NCBI RefSeq assembly: GCF_014199295.1
Contig: NZ_JACIJH010000001.1
Coordinates: forward strand, 434,001 to 498,000
Direction of reading: 5' to 3'
DNA length: 64,000 nt
Origin: Sphingopyxis panaciterrulae
Lineage (GTDB): Bacteria > Pseudomonadota > Alphaproteobacteria > Sphingomonadales > Sphingomonadaceae
Part shown: piece after piece, positions 25,653 to 34,870 of the stretch
Position numbering within the stretch: position 1 is the stretch's first letter
Layout of the letters: the number at the start of each line of letters is the position of its first letter
Program-made: the position numbers and the translations under genes
Notes under the pieces: generated by a model
Told to the model about the DNA's origin: nothing
The model's database searches: none
Seen by the model: only the letters and a program-made list of their open reading frames with translations

Positions 25653-26728
25653 ATTTCCTCCTCTCCGAAGACCAGCTCGCCTTTCTCTCGGCGATCGAGG
25701 ATCTGTTGCGCGACCGCTGCGACGCGCTGCGCGTCCACAAGATTTTCGACATTGAGGGCGACGCACAGTTCGACGCCGAATTGTGGGCGGGGCTGGTCGA
25801 AATGGGGGTTCCCGCCATTTTCGTGCCGGAAGCCCATGGCGGGCTCGGGCTAGCGATGGTCGACCTCGCCATCGTTTCCGAACTCTTCGGCACCTATGCC
25901 GCGCCCGTGCCGTGGCTCGGCCATGCGCTCGCTACCGTCGCGATCGTGCTGGGCGGCAGCGAAGCCCAGAAGGCGCGGTGGCTTCCCCGGCTCGCATCGG
26001 GAGAGGTGCTGGCCACGGTCGCCTTCGCCGAGGGCAAGAGCGTCTGGTTCCCCGGCGAGTGGCAACTTGCGGGCGCCGACGGCAGCCTGACGGGCGTCAA
26101 GACGCTCGTCCCCAATGCGGCCGAGGCGGACCTGATCGTCGTCGGCGTCGCCGAGGGGCTGGCGCTGGTCGAGAAGGGCGCCGCCTATCGCACCGAGCGC
26201 GCCGACAGCGGCGACCGCACGCGTCCCGTCGATACGGTTCTGTTCGAGGGAGCCATCGCCGAGCTGCTGGCGGACGGCCTGGCGGCGCGCGACCGGCTCT
26301 CCGATGCGGCGGCGGTGCTGCTCGCCGCCGATGCCTTCGGCGGCGCCGAGCATTGCGTGAAGATGTCGGTCGATTATGCCAGGGTGCGCGAACAATATGG
26401 CCAGCCGATCGCCGCGTTCCAGGGACTGCGCTATCAACTCGTCGCAATGGCGCTTGCGACCGAACCGGCGCGGGGTCTCTACTGGTATGCCGCCCACTCT
26501 TGGGACGCGTTGCCGGACAAGGCCGCGCATGCCGCCGCGCAGGCCAAGGCGCATCTGACCGATACCTATCTTCAGGTCACGCGCGACACGGTCGAGGCGC
26601 ATGGGGGTATCGGCTTCACCTGGGAACATGATACGCACATCTATATGAAGCGCGCGATGCTCGATTGGGTGTGGATGGGTTCGCCGAGCCGGCATCGGCT
26701 GCGCGCCGCCGATTTCGCGGGCTGGTAG
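25649..26728 (+). CDS. Acyl-CoA dehydrogenase, small-type subunit
   Basis: A 359-residue acyl-CoA dehydrogenase paralogue paired with the gene upstream. The N-terminal half has FVPEAHGGLGLAMVDLAIV, the middle domain is short and poorly conserved, and the C-terminal helices include YARVREQYGQPIAAFQG and VEAHGGIGFTWEHDTHIYMKRA. The usual catalytic glutamate region is changed, as in the non-catalytic partner of heteromeric enzymes; this is inferred from the pattern. It is the middle gene of a three-gene operon with an enoyl-CoA hydratase. Confidence 0.88.
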   Translation: MNFLLSEDQLAFLSAIEDLLRDRCDALRVHKIFDIEGDAQFDAELWAGLVEMGVPAIFVPEAHGGLGLAMVDLAIVSELFGTYAAPVPWLGHALATVAIVLGGSEAQKARWLPRLASGEVLATVAFAEGKSVWFPGEWQLAGADGSLTGVKTLVPNAAEADLIVVGVAEGLALVEKGAAYRTERADSGDRTRPVDTVLFEGAIAELLADGLAARDRLSDAAAVLLAADAFGGAEHCVKMSVDYARVREQYGQPIAAFQGLRYQLVAMALATEPARGLYWYAAHSWDALPDKAAHAAAQAKAHLTDTYLQVTRDTVEAHGGIGFTWEHDTHIYMKRAMLDWVWMGSPSRHRLRAADFAGW

Positions 26729-27547
26729 ATGGCCGCGGCGGCAGAGGTCGTCCTTTATGCCGAGGAGGGCGGCGTCGCGTGCGTCACGCTCAACCGCCCC
26801 GGCCGCCTCAACGCGTCGAACGGCGATCTGTCGCGCGCCTTGACCGCCGCCTTGGCGCGTGCGGGCGCCGATCCTGCAGTGCGGGTGATCCTGCTCATGG
26901 GCGCCGGGCGCGCGTTCTGCGCCGGGGCCGATCTGCAAGTTCTCGGCGAATTGTCGGACGATCCGTCGGCGCCCAACTCGGGCTCGGGCGGGCTGCGCTA
27001 TGACGGGCTGATGCGATTGCCGAAGCCGGTCGTCGCTGCGATCCACGGCCCCTGCGCCGGGATCGGCCTCGCACTCGCCTGCGCGGCCGATATCCGCATC
27101 GCCGCCGACGATGCGGTCTTCGTCGCCCCCTTCGCGAAACTTGGTCTGTGCGCCGAGGGCGGTCTCGCCTGGTCGCTGTCGCGGCTGATGGGACCGGGAA
27201 ACGCCGCCGAGATGCTGATGAGCGCGCGGCGCGTGGGGGCCGAGGAGGCTTTGGCCAAGGGGCTCGTCTCGCGCCTGTTGCCGCGCGACGGATTCGCGGC
27301 GGCGGCGCGCGCCTATGCGTCGGATCTGGCGCAGGGCGCGCCTGCCAGCTTCGCGATGATGAAGCACCAGCTTCGCCACGCGGATGGCGGCGATTTCGAG
27401 GCCGCGCGCGCCAGCGCCGCGGATTGGACGCGCAAGACGCTCGACGCGCCCGATTTCAAGGAGGCGCTGGCGGCGAAGCGCGAGGGGCGGGCACCTCGCT
27501 TCGAACCGGTCACCGCGGTCTTCGCGCCCCCCATCAGCAAGGCCTGA
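26729..27547 (+). CDS. Enoyl-CoA hydratase/isomerase family protein
   Basis: Crotonase-fold protein of 272 residues. The first oxyanion-hole loop is AFCAGADLQ and the second is HGPCAGIGLALACAADIRI; the position of one catalytic glutamate carries alanine-glutamate (CAEGGLAW), consistent with hydratase or isomerase activity. Its ATG directly follows the TAG of the acyl-CoA dehydrogenase gene. The order dehydrogenase pair then hydratase matches the first two steps of beta-oxidation. It is convergent with the Old Yellow Enzyme gene, with only 3 bases between stops. Confidence 0.87.
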   Translation: MAAAAEVVLYAEEGGVACVTLNRPGRLNASNGDLSRALTAALARAGADPAVRVILLMGAGRAFCAGADLQVLGELSDDPSAPNSGSGGLRYDGLMRLPKPVVAAIHGPCAGIGLALACAADIRIAADDAVFVAPFAKLGLCAEGGLAWSLSRLMGPGNAAEMLMSARRVGAEEALAKGLVSRLLPRDGFAAAARAYASDLAQGAPASFAMMKHQLRHADGGDFEAARASAADWTRKTLDAPDFKEALAAKREGRAPRFEPVTAVFAPPISKA

Positions 27548-27550
27548 TGC

Positions 27551-28795
27551 CTATTCGAGCCGCAGCAGATGGGCGGTTTCATAGCGCAGCAGCCCGTCGT
27601 AATCGCCGCTGCGCACGCGATTCGTGAAGTCGGGGTTGCTGATCATCATCCGCCCGACCGCCATCAGATCGAAATCGCCGCGCGCGAAGCGCCGCAACGC
27701 GTCGTCCAGCCCGTGCGGCGGCCCGTCGATCGTTCTCGCCGGTTGCGCCCCCGCACCTTCCGCCCCCGCTGCGACCGCCCGCAGTGCCGCCATCGCGTCC
27801 TTCTCGAGCACTTCCCTGGCGATGCCCAGCGAGCCGACCATCATCGCAGCCTTGCCCGTCAACCGCTTCACCCAGCCCGACAGGCTGAGGTCAGAGCCCT
27901 CGAATTCGGCTTCCCAGAAGCGGCGCGTCGAACAATCGAACAGGTTCACGCCGGCCTCGGCAAGCGGCTCGACGAAATCGGCGAGCTCGTCTGCCGTCCG
28001 GGCGAAGCGCGCGCGATAATCCTGCTGTTTCCATTGCGAGATACGGAGCATGATGGGGAAGTCGGGCGCGGTCGCGGCGCGGCATGCCGCAACGACTTCG
28101 GTCGCGAAGCGCACGCGGTTCGCGATGCCGCCGCCATAGCCGTCGGTTCGGCGATTGAGGCGCGACCAGAGGAATTCGTCGATCAGATAGCCATGGGCGC
28201 CATGGATATTGATCCCGTCGCAACCGATCTCCATCGCGGTGCGCGCGCCCATGGCATAAGCGGCGATGCAGGCGTCGATCTCGTCGGTCGTCATCGGCTC
28301 GGCCACTTCGACCGGATCGGGCGGGGTGACCGCCGGATCGAGCAGTCCGGGCATATAGAGTCCCGATGGCCCCATCGATTTCATATGATGGTTGACCATC
28401 GCGAGCTTCGGGTCGGCGGCGGGATAGGGCGAGCGCATCAGTCCCGCATGCCATAGCTGGGGCATGAAGGCGCCGCCGGCCGCGTGCACGGCCTCGGCGA
28501 CCTTCGCCCACGCTTCGGCGCCCCGTCCGTGGATCGTCGAGCTCGTGTGCATGTGCATGGCGGTCGGATGGTCGACCGCCGTCGCTTCGCCGATGATCAG
28601 CGCGGCGCCGCCCGCGGCCCGGCGCGCATAATAGGGCGCATAGGCCGGCGACAAAACGCCGTCCTGTGCCGAACTGCGTCCCATCGGGGCCATGACGAAA
28701 CGATTGTCCAGCGTCAGCCGGCCGACGCGAAAGGGCGTGAACAGCGGCGACGCGTCGACCGGCTGATGGACGACGGAAACGGCGACCTTTTCCAT
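27551..28795 (-). CDS. Old Yellow Enzyme-family NADH:flavin oxidoreductase
   Basis: FMN-dependent ene-reductase-type protein of 414 residues. The TIM barrel begins FRVGRLTLDNRFVMAPMGR, and the substrate-binding pair His198/His201 is in NIHGAHGYLIDEFLW; the FMN-phosphate region near the C-terminus is LMAVGRMMISNP. There is no C-terminal iron-sulphur and FAD extension, so it is not a 2,4-dienoyl-CoA reductase. It would reduce an activated C=C bond, for example in a ring enone. It diverges from the SnoaL-like gene at 28866, and the promoter between carries a GTATAC site. Confidence 0.88.
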   Translation of the reverse strand: MEKVAVSVVHQPVDASPLFTPFRVGRLTLDNRFVMAPMGRSSAQDGVLSPAYAPYYARRAAGGAALIIGEATAVDHPTAMHMHTSSTIHGRGAEAWAKVAEAVHAAGGAFMPQLWHAGLMRSPYPAADPKLAMVNHHMKSMGPSGLYMPGLLDPAVTPPDPVEVAEPMTTDEIDACIAAYAMGARTAMEIGCDGINIHGAHGYLIDEFLWSRLNRRTDGYGGGIANRVRFATEVVAACRAATAPDFPIMLRISQWKQQDYRARFARTADELADFVEPLAEAGVNLFDCSTRRFWEAEFEGSDLSLSGWVKRLTGKAAMMVGSLGIAREVLEKDAMAALRAVAAGAEGAGAQPARTIDGPPHGLDDALRRFARGDFDLMAVGRMMISNPDFTNRVRSGDYDGLLRYETAHLLRLE

Positions 28796-28827
28796 GGCAT
28801 TCCCCGCTTGCTCGGACTGGCGTCATT

Positions 28828-28843
28828 AAATAGTATACTGATC
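28828..28843 (+). promoter_or_regulatory. GTATAC-type candidate operator (site 1)
   Basis: AAATAGTATACTGATC contains the palindrome AGTATACT. It matches site 3 (38782-38798) in 12 of 16 positions and site 2 (36776-36792) in 11 of 16. It lies 33 bases from the Old Yellow Enzyme start and 23 bases from the SnoaL-like start, so one bound protein could control both. Confidence 0.5.
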
Positions 28844-28865
28844 TAGCGTTGTGACAAGGGGTGGA

Positions 28866-29429
28866 ATGATGCCGGATGCAGGCCTGGAAGACCGGATCGC
28901 GCGAATCGAAGCGCAACTCGCGATTCAGCAACTGGCGGCGCGTTATGCCCGCGCGGTCGACAGCCGCAATCTCGCTGACCTCGGCGGGCTTTTTTCACCC
29001 CAAACCAACTTCGGCGAGCATGGCAGCGGCGAAGATGGAGCGCGGGCCTTCTACGACCGGGTGCTCGCCGGCTTCTATCGCAGCTTCCACCAGATCGTCG
29101 GGCACGTCATCACGGACATCGACGCCGACAGCGCGCGCGGCACCGTCTATTGCCGCGCGGAGCACGAGGATGGCGACCACTGGATCGTCAACCTGATGGT
29201 CTATTTCGATCGCTACACGCGCGTCGGCGGGCGCTGGTATTTCCTCGGGCGCCGCCCGCGCTTCCTGTTCGTCGGCGACCCGCGCAGCGCGCCGCGGTCG
29301 ATCGATTTCAACCGGTGGCCCGGCCGTGAGGATCGTTTCGCCTGCGAATTGCCGCAATCGGACGAGAGCTGGTCCACCTTCTGGGAGCAGCACCCCGACG
29401 ACAGAGATAAGGTGACCAGCCTTCCCTGA
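28866..29429 (+). CDS. SnoaL-like / nuclear transport factor 2 family protein
   Basis: A protein of about 187 residues with the alpha+beta-barrel fold. The helix IEAQLAIQQLAARYARAVDSRNLADL and the following FSPQTNF strand are typical of SnoaL_4 proteins; it differs clearly from the one at 9612. The reaction is unknown; small hydratase, isomerase or substrate-binding roles are usual. Start is ATG 28866 or 28869: AAGGGG lies 4 or 7 bases upstream, and the GTG at 28851 lacks such a site. It is divergent from one reductase and convergent with an SDR. Confidence 0.78.
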   Translation: MMPDAGLEDRIARIEAQLAIQQLAARYARAVDSRNLADLGGLFSPQTNFGEHGSGEDGARAFYDRVLAGFYRSFHQIVGHVITDIDADSARGTVYCRAEHEDGDHWIVNLMVYFDRYTRVGGRWYFLGRRPRFLFVGDPRSAPRSIDFNRWPGREDRFACELPQSDESWSTFWEQHPDDRDKVTSLP

Positions 29430-29432
29430 TTC

Positions 29433-30197
29433 TCAGCGCGCCGACCACCCGCCATCGACGGGGATGACGAGCCCCGTGGCGCACGCGCCATCGGGCGCCG
29501 CGGCCCAGGCGACCGCGTCGGCGATCTCGTTGGGCGAGACCATGCGCTGCGATGGGTGAAATTCGCGCACCAGCGACGCGCGCACCTCGTCCGGCATCGT
29601 GCGCGCGATATTGGGGGTCAGCGTCAGGCCGGGGGCGATGACGTTCACGCGAATGCCACGGTCGGCGTAAAGCACCGCGGCGGCCTCGCTGAGATGCACG
29701 ACGCCGGCCTTCGCAGCGTGATAGGCATAGGAGGCATAGCGCGTCACGCGGATACCCGCGAGCGAGGCGATGTTGACGATGCTGCCCGATCCGGCCGCCA
29801 GCATCGGCGGCAGCGCATATTTCATCCCGAGCATGCAACTGGTCAGGCATTGGCGGAGCGTATTGTCCCAGGCCTGCACGTCCATGGCCTCCAGTCCGGT
29901 GCCCGCCGCGTCGCCCGTGCCGAAATTGCCGACATTGTGCACCGCGACGTCGAGCCGGCCGAAAGCGGCCAGCGTCTCTGCTATGCTGCGCTCGGCGTCC
30001 GCCTCGACCGTCGCATCGGCGTGCAGGAAACGAGCAGCGCCGCCCGCTTCCGCTTCCATCCGCCCGCCCGCGGTTTCGTCGATATCGGTGAACACCGTCC
30101 TGGCGCCGTCGGCGATCAGGCGCCGCACGATCGCCTGGCCGATGCCCGACGCGCCACCCGTCACCAGCGTGACGCGATTTCGAAAGGGCTGGGGCAT
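29433..30197 (-). CDS. SDR-family oxidoreductase
   Basis: Classical SDR of 254 residues. It has TGGASGIG, Asp after the second strand (VFTDIDETAG) favouring NAD, HNVG in place of NNAG, the catalytic serine in VNIASLAG, and tyrosine and lysine in YAYHAAKAG. It ends in a DGGWSAR tail. It is the last gene of the operon that starts at 36762, 14 bases after the previous SDR. It probably oxidises a ring or side-chain hydroxyl; the substrate is unknown. A longer upstream frame is a shadow of the neighbouring SDR. Confidence 0.87.
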   Translation of the reverse strand: MPQPFRNRVTLVTGGASGIGQAIVRRLIADGARTVFTDIDETAGGRMEAEAGGAARFLHADATVEADAERSIAETLAAFGRLDVAVHNVGNFGTGDAAGTGLEAMDVQAWDNTLRQCLTSCMLGMKYALPPMLAAGSGSIVNIASLAGIRVTRYASYAYHAAKAGVVHLSEAAAVLYADRGIRVNVIAPGLTLTPNIARTMPDEVRASLVREFHPSQRMVSPNEIADAVAWAAAPDGACATGLVIPVDGGWSAR

Positions 30198-30211
30198 GGT
30201 GCGTCTTTCGG

Positions 30212-31003
30212 TCAGGGATGCATGAAAAGGCCGCCGTCGGCCTGGAAGGTCATGCCGGTCAGGAAGCTCGCATCGTCGCTCGCCAGAAAGACGGCAAGCC
30301 GCCCGCCGTCGGCATAGATGTCGCCATAGCGGCGCATCGGAATCGCCTGCACCGCCTGTTCGGCGCGGTCGGGCTGGTTCGCGACGAAGCTTTTCAGCGC
30401 ATCCGAAGCGATGGCCGGATTGATGACGTTCGCGGTGATGCCATATCGGCCCCACTCGCGCGCTGCCGTCCGCGTCAGACCCCGGATCGCCTCCTTGGCG
30501 GCATTATAGGCCGCGGAGCCTTCGTAGCCTACCTGACCCCAATAGGAACCGAAGTTGATGACGCGCCCGGCGCCCGATGCTTTCAGGTGAGGAAAGGCGG
30601 CCTTCATGAAATGATAGGTCGCGGTGGGTCCGGTCGCGAAGGTGCGTTCCCACTCGCCGTCGTCGAAGCGTTCGAGCGGCGTCAGAACCGGCGTCGGTGC
30701 GGGCTGCCGGGCGGTGCCGAAGCTTTGCGCATTGTTGACGAGGATGTCGAGCGCGCCGAGCCGCTCGACCGTTTCGGCGACCGTAGCGGCGATCTGGCGC
30801 GCATCGCCGACATCGCATACCCGCCCCATCGCTTCGCCGCCCGCCGCAGCGATCTCGCCGAGCGTCGCGTCGATGCTGCCTTGCGAGCGCGATGCGACCA
30901 TCACCTTCGCGCCCTCGCGGGCCAGCTCGACGGCGATCCCGCGTCCGATGCCGCGCCCGGCGCCGGTGACGACCGCCACGCGGCCGGTCAGGAGTTCGCC
31001 CAT
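30212..31003 (-). CDS. SDR-family oxidoreductase
   Basis: SDR of 263 residues with TGAGRGIGRG, a basic residue in VASRSQGS that favours NADP, NNAQ in place of NNAG, and catalytic residues in NFGSYWGQ and AYNAAKEA. The segment after NNAQ is longer than usual (about 15 extra residues with PAPTPVLTPL), which may shape the substrate pocket. It lies between an Old Yellow Enzyme gene (24 bases upstream) and another SDR, and belongs to the 36762-29433 operon. Confidence 0.87.
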   Translation of the reverse strand: MGELLTGRVAVVTGAGRGIGRGIAVELAREGAKVMVASRSQGSIDATLGEIAAAGGEAMGRVCDVGDARQIAATVAETVERLGALDILVNNAQSFGTARQPAPTPVLTPLERFDDGEWERTFATGPTATYHFMKAAFPHLKASGAGRVINFGSYWGQVGYEGSAAYNAAKEAIRGLTRTAAREWGRYGITANVINPAIASDALKSFVANQPDRAEQAVQAIPMRRYGDIYADGGRLAVFLASDDASFLTGMTFQADGGLFMHP

Positions 31004-31027
31004 GATCCTCTCCTCCCTTGGCCCGAT

Positions 31028-32185
31028 TCAGGTCAGGACGAGCCGCGATCCCTCATCGAAGGGAAGAAGTTCGTCGCCCTCGCGGATGCGGCGCGTCCAT
31101 TCGGGATCGTGCATGATGGCGCGCCCGACCCCGACGAGGTCGAACTCGCCGCGCGCAAGCCGTTCGGCGACCTTGTGGACATTTTCGACCGCCGCGTCCG
31201 ATCCACCGGTCTTCTTCGAATCATAGACCCCCGAATTGAGCCCGACGCCGCCGACCGTCTGCGCGGCCTTGCCGGTCAGCTTCTTCGCCCATCCGGCCAG
31301 GTTGAGCGGCGACCCGTCATATTCGGGGCGGTCGAAATAGCGCTGGCTGCCGTCGAAGATGTCGACCCCGGCATCGGCGATCGGGCCGAGCACCTCCGCG
31401 AGCTGCTGTGGCGTCTCCGCGAGGCGTGCCCGCACATCCTGTTGCTTCCATTGCGAAAAGCGGAAATTGACGACCGGCTCGGGTCCGATCTCGCGGCGGA
31501 CGGCGCGGACCAGTTCGGCGGCGAAGGCGGTGCGCGCCCGGTGGTCGCCGCCCCATCGGTCGGTGCGTCGGTTGGTGCCCTCCCATAGGAAATTGTCGAT
31601 CATATAGCCGTGGGCGCCGTGGATCGCGATGCCGTCGAAGCCGATCTCCATCGCCCAGCGGGCGCTGCGCGCAAAGCTCGCGATCACATCGGCAACCTCG
31701 CTGTCGGACATCGGCCGGCCGGGCTCGCCCGCGACCGTTTCCATATAGTGCGGGGAAACCATCGCCGTCCGGTCGAGCGGTCCCCAGATGCCGGAGGGAC
31801 GAACCGATTCGACTTCGGGGTGCGGGCCGGTGCCCATCTCGCGCATCACCCCCTGATGCCAGAGTTGCGGGAGAATGACCCCGCCCGCGGCATGGACGGC
31901 ATCGACCACCGCGCGCCAGCCTTCGAGCGCGGCCTTGCCGTACATGTGCGGGGCATTGTCGCCATCGACCCCGCTGCCGCCGAGCGCGGCGGGGTGGTCG
32001 ACGCCGACGCCCTCGGTGATGATCAGTCCGGTATCGGCGCGGCGCGCATAATAGGCCGCGACATCGGCCCCGGGGGTGCCGTTGGGGGAAAAGCCGCGTG
32101 TCATCGGCGCCATCACGATCCGGTTTGCGAGGCGCAGCGAACGCAAGGCGAAAGGGGAGAAGAGGGGCGCGATCCGTTCGTCCAT
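31028..32185 (-). CDS. Old Yellow Enzyme-family NADH:flavin oxidoreductase
   Basis: A second FMN-dependent ene-reductase-type protein, 385 residues. It begins FALRSLRLANRIVMAPMTRG, the substrate pair is His189/His192 in AIHGAHGYMIDNFLW, and FDLVGVGRAIMHDPEW marks the phosphate-binding end. It shares the layout of the protein at 27551-28795 but is shorter by 29 residues and lies in a different operon. Two ene-reductases in one cluster suggest that more than one enone or dienone step is handled. It is downstream of the MFS carrier by 20 bases. Confidence 0.88.
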   Translation of the reverse strand: MDERIAPLFSPFALRSLRLANRIVMAPMTRGFSPNGTPGADVAAYYARRADTGLIITEGVGVDHPAALGGSGVDGDNAPHMYGKAALEGWRAVVDAVHAAGGVILPQLWHQGVMREMGTGPHPEVESVRPSGIWGPLDRTAMVSPHYMETVAGEPGRPMSDSEVADVIASFARSARWAMEIGFDGIAIHGAHGYMIDNFLWEGTNRRTDRWGGDHRARTAFAAELVRAVRREIGPEPVVNFRFSQWKQQDVRARLAETPQQLAEVLGPIADAGVDIFDGSQRYFDRPEYDGSPLNLAGWAKKLTGKAAQTVGGVGLNSGVYDSKKTGGSDAAVENVHKVAERLARGEFDLVGVGRAIMHDPEWTRRIREGDELLPFDEGSRLVLT

Positions 32186-32205
32186 CGATCGTCCTTTCGA
32201 CAGGA

Positions 32206-33645
32206 TCAGTGCGGCCGCGCCACGGCGGTCAGCCGTGGCGGCAGTTTGCGCGCGATCAGCATTCCGACGAGGGCCGTGCCGCCCACGAAAAGGAATACGG
32301 TGATATAGTCGGCTTCGGCGGGGAAGCGCACGACGCCCGCGCCATGATGTCCGGCCGCCGACAGCAAGGTCGCCACGGTCTGGGCGCCGATCGCCATCGC
32401 CGTCGCGCGAATGACGGTCATCATGCCTGTCGCCTCGCTGACCCGATCGGCCGGCGCGGCGCTGACGATCACGATCTGTAGCGTGACATAGACGACCCCC
32501 AGGCCGATCGACTGGATGACGAGCAGCGTCATGACCAGCGCGACATCATGATGCCACAGGATCAGTGAACCGAAACCGACGACGATCATCAGGAACCCGA
32601 TCGCCCCGACCAGCCGCGGCCCATGCCGCTCGACCATCCGCGCGACGAAGGGGTAGCAGGCCGCCGTGATGAAATTGGCGGGCAGCAGCAGAAAGCCCGC
32701 CGCCGTCGCTGACAGGCCGAGCCCCGCCCCGGTTTCGGGGGCCTGCTGGCCGAACAGCGCCATGATCTGCCCCCCCTGAAACGCACCGAGGGCGAGCGCG
32801 ACGTAGCAGGCGTTCGCCCAGCCGATTTCGGGACGCGCGAGCAGCCGCACCTGGAGAAGCGGATTGGGCACGCTGAGTTCGCGCCACACCCAGGCCGCGA
32901 GCGAGGCGACCGCGACCGCGACATAGACGAGCGTCATCCGATCCGACCAGCCGGCATGGCCCATATTGTCGATCGCGAGCAGCAGCCCGACCGCGGCGGG
33001 GATGAACAGCAATCCGCCGATCAGGTCGTCGCGTACGGCGCCGGGGTCCCAGGCACGGTCGCGCTGGACGAAGACCGCGATGCAGAAGGTTGCGAGCAGC
33101 CCCATCGCCGCCGTGACCTTGAAGATCATCGACCAGTCGGCGAGGTCGATGATGACGCCACCGATCACCAGCCCGGTCGCCGAGGCGAGGCTGGCCGCCA
33201 CGGCGAGCATGCTGACCCCGAACGGCACGCGCCCGGGCGGCGCATGTTCGCGTACGATGCCGAAGCAGAGCGGCACGATCGACCCCGCCGCGCCCTGCAT
33301 CGCGCGCCCGACGATCAGCCAACCGAGATCGCGCGTCAGCGCGCTGATTACCGAGCCGGCGGTCGATATGACGAGCACCGCGAGCAGGATGCGCCGCCGG
33401 CCGAGCAGATCGCCCAGCCGGCCGAACAGCGCCGCGCCCGCGGCCGACGAGAGCATGAAGGAGGTAATCAGCCACCCTGCCGCCGAGGCGCTGCCGAAAT
33501 CGGCGATCAGGCTGCGCATCGCGGCGTAGATCATCGTCAGTTCGAGCGACCCGACGACCTCTGCGACCATCAGCGGCAGGACCAGCCGCCAGATCGATCC
33601 CGATCGGTCCGCATTGGTGACGCCGGCCGCTGCCATATCGGTCAT
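32206..33645 (-). CDS. MFS transporter, drug:H+ antiporter-like
   Basis: Inner-membrane major facilitator of 479 residues with about 12-14 hydrophobic segments. The conserved loop GRLGDLLGRRR follows the second helix, and the first helices include LMVAEVVGSLELTMIYAAM. It resembles the multidrug branch, which in catabolic clusters often imports an aromatic or lipidic substrate or exports a toxic intermediate; direction cannot be told. ATG at 33645 follows GGAGGGT. It lies between acyl-CoA dehydrogenase and ene-reductase genes of the same operon, 22 bases after the dehydrogenase stop. Confidence 0.85.
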   Translation of the reverse strand: MTDMAAAGVTNADRSGSIWRLVLPLMVAEVVGSLELTMIYAAMRSLIADFGSASAAGWLITSFMLSSAAGAALFGRLGDLLGRRRILLAVLVISTAGSVISALTRDLGWLIVGRAMQGAAGSIVPLCFGIVREHAPPGRVPFGVSMLAVAASLASATGLVIGGVIIDLADWSMIFKVTAAMGLLATFCIAVFVQRDRAWDPGAVRDDLIGGLLFIPAAVGLLLAIDNMGHAGWSDRMTLVYVAVAVASLAAWVWRELSVPNPLLQVRLLARPEIGWANACYVALALGAFQGGQIMALFGQQAPETGAGLGLSATAAGFLLLPANFITAACYPFVARMVERHGPRLVGAIGFLMIVVGFGSLILWHHDVALVMTLLVIQSIGLGVVYVTLQIVIVSAAPADRVSEATGMMTVIRATAMAIGAQTVATLLSAAGHHGAGVVRFPAEADYITVFLFVGGTALVGMLIARKLPPRLTAVARPH

Positions 33646-33667
33646 ACCCTCCGCTCCTTCGTTCGCA

Positions 33668-34870
33668 TCAGCCGCGCGGCAGTCCCAGGATGCGCTCCGA
33701 AACGATGTTGCGCATGATCTCGTTGGAGCCGCCCGCGATCGTCCAGCCATAGCTTTTCAGGAAATCGTTCATGCGCAGGCGGCTGCTGTGCCCGGTCCCG
33801 GGGATCGACGGCTGCCATTTCAGCGCGTCGATGCCTTCGGCGCGCAGCAGGAATTCGGTGTAGCGCTGCAGGAAGGGGCCCCAGATCAGCTTGATATAGG
33901 TCGGCAGCGTCGGCGAGGCCTTGTCCGGATTGGCCTCGAGCTCGATCAGCAGTTTGCGGATCATCAGCCGCAGCGACTGGAGCTCGGCGTGAAAAGCGGC
34001 ATATTCGCGGCGCAACTGGACGTCGCGCATCCAGCCATCCTTCGCTTCCTTGCCGTCGAGTTCGAACGAACGAGCGAGCCGTTCGACCGCGCCGAAGATG
34101 AGGAGGCCGCGCTCGGTCGACAGGGTCGACTGCGCGATATTCCAGCCATCGCCTTCGGCACCGATCAGGTTTTCGGCCGGAATCTTCACATCGTCGAGAA
34201 AGATTTCCGCAAATTCGGCTTCGCCCGTGATCTGCCGGATGGGGCGGACCTCGATGCCCGGCGTCTTCATGTCCATGATGAAATAGGAAATGCCATCGTG
34301 CTTGCGCGGCCCATTGGGGTCGGTGCGGGCGAGCAGCAGGCAGTAATCGGCGTGCATCGCGGCGGACGACCAGATCTTCTGCCCGTTGACGACATAATGA
34401 CCGCTCTCGGCCCGGGCGCTGGTGCGCAGCGAGGCGAGGTCGGACCCCGCGCCGGGCTCGGAGAATCCCTGACACCAGATGTCGGCGCCCTGGGTGATGC
34501 CGCCCAGATACCGATCCTTCTGCGCCTGCGTTCCATGCTCGAACAAGGTCGCCGGCGTGTGGAAAAGCGAGATGGTGAACATGTCGAGTTCGGGCGCGTC
34601 TGCGCGCGCAAACTCTTCATAGACGATGATCTGATAGGCGAAGGGGATGCCGGGGCCGCCCCATTCGCGCGGCCAGTGCGGCGTCGCGAGGCCGACCTTG
34701 CGCCGTTCCTCGAGCCAGTCGACGACGATCGCCTTCAACTCGGATTCGCGCACCGCCTGCCATCGTCGGCGCCAGTCGGCGGGTACGGTGGCGGCGAGCC
34801 AGTCGCGAATTTCCTGGCGGAAGGCGGGCTCGTCGCCGACCTTCGAGAGAATGTCGAACGTCCGGCTCAT
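33668..34870 (-). CDS. Acyl-CoA dehydrogenase, large-type subunit
   Basis: Acyl-CoA dehydrogenase of 400 residues with CQGFSEPGAGSDLASL, KIWSSAAMHADYC and the C-terminal IAGGSNEIMRNIVSERILGLPRG. These motifs fit the FAD-binding partner of a heteromeric enzyme, like 24483-25652 and 38816-39961. The start overlaps the stop of the smaller partner at 34870-35943 by one base (TGATG). In this operon the small subunit precedes the large one, the reverse of the two plus-strand pairs. Confidence 0.9.
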   Translation of the reverse strand: MSRTFDILSKVGDEPAFRQEIRDWLAATVPADWRRRWQAVRESELKAIVVDWLEERRKVGLATPHWPREWGGPGIPFAYQIIVYEEFARADAPELDMFTISLFHTPATLFEHGTQAQKDRYLGGITQGADIWCQGFSEPGAGSDLASLRTSARAESGHYVVNGQKIWSSAAMHADYCLLLARTDPNGPRKHDGISYFIMDMKTPGIEVRPIRQITGEAEFAEIFLDDVKIPAENLIGAEGDGWNIAQSTLSTERGLLIFGAVERLARSFELDGKEAKDGWMRDVQLRREYAAFHAELQSLRLMIRKLLIELEANPDKASPTLPTYIKLIWGPFLQRYTEFLLRAEGIDALKWQPSIPGTGHSSRLRMNDFLKSYGWTIAGGSNEIMRNIVSERILGLPRG

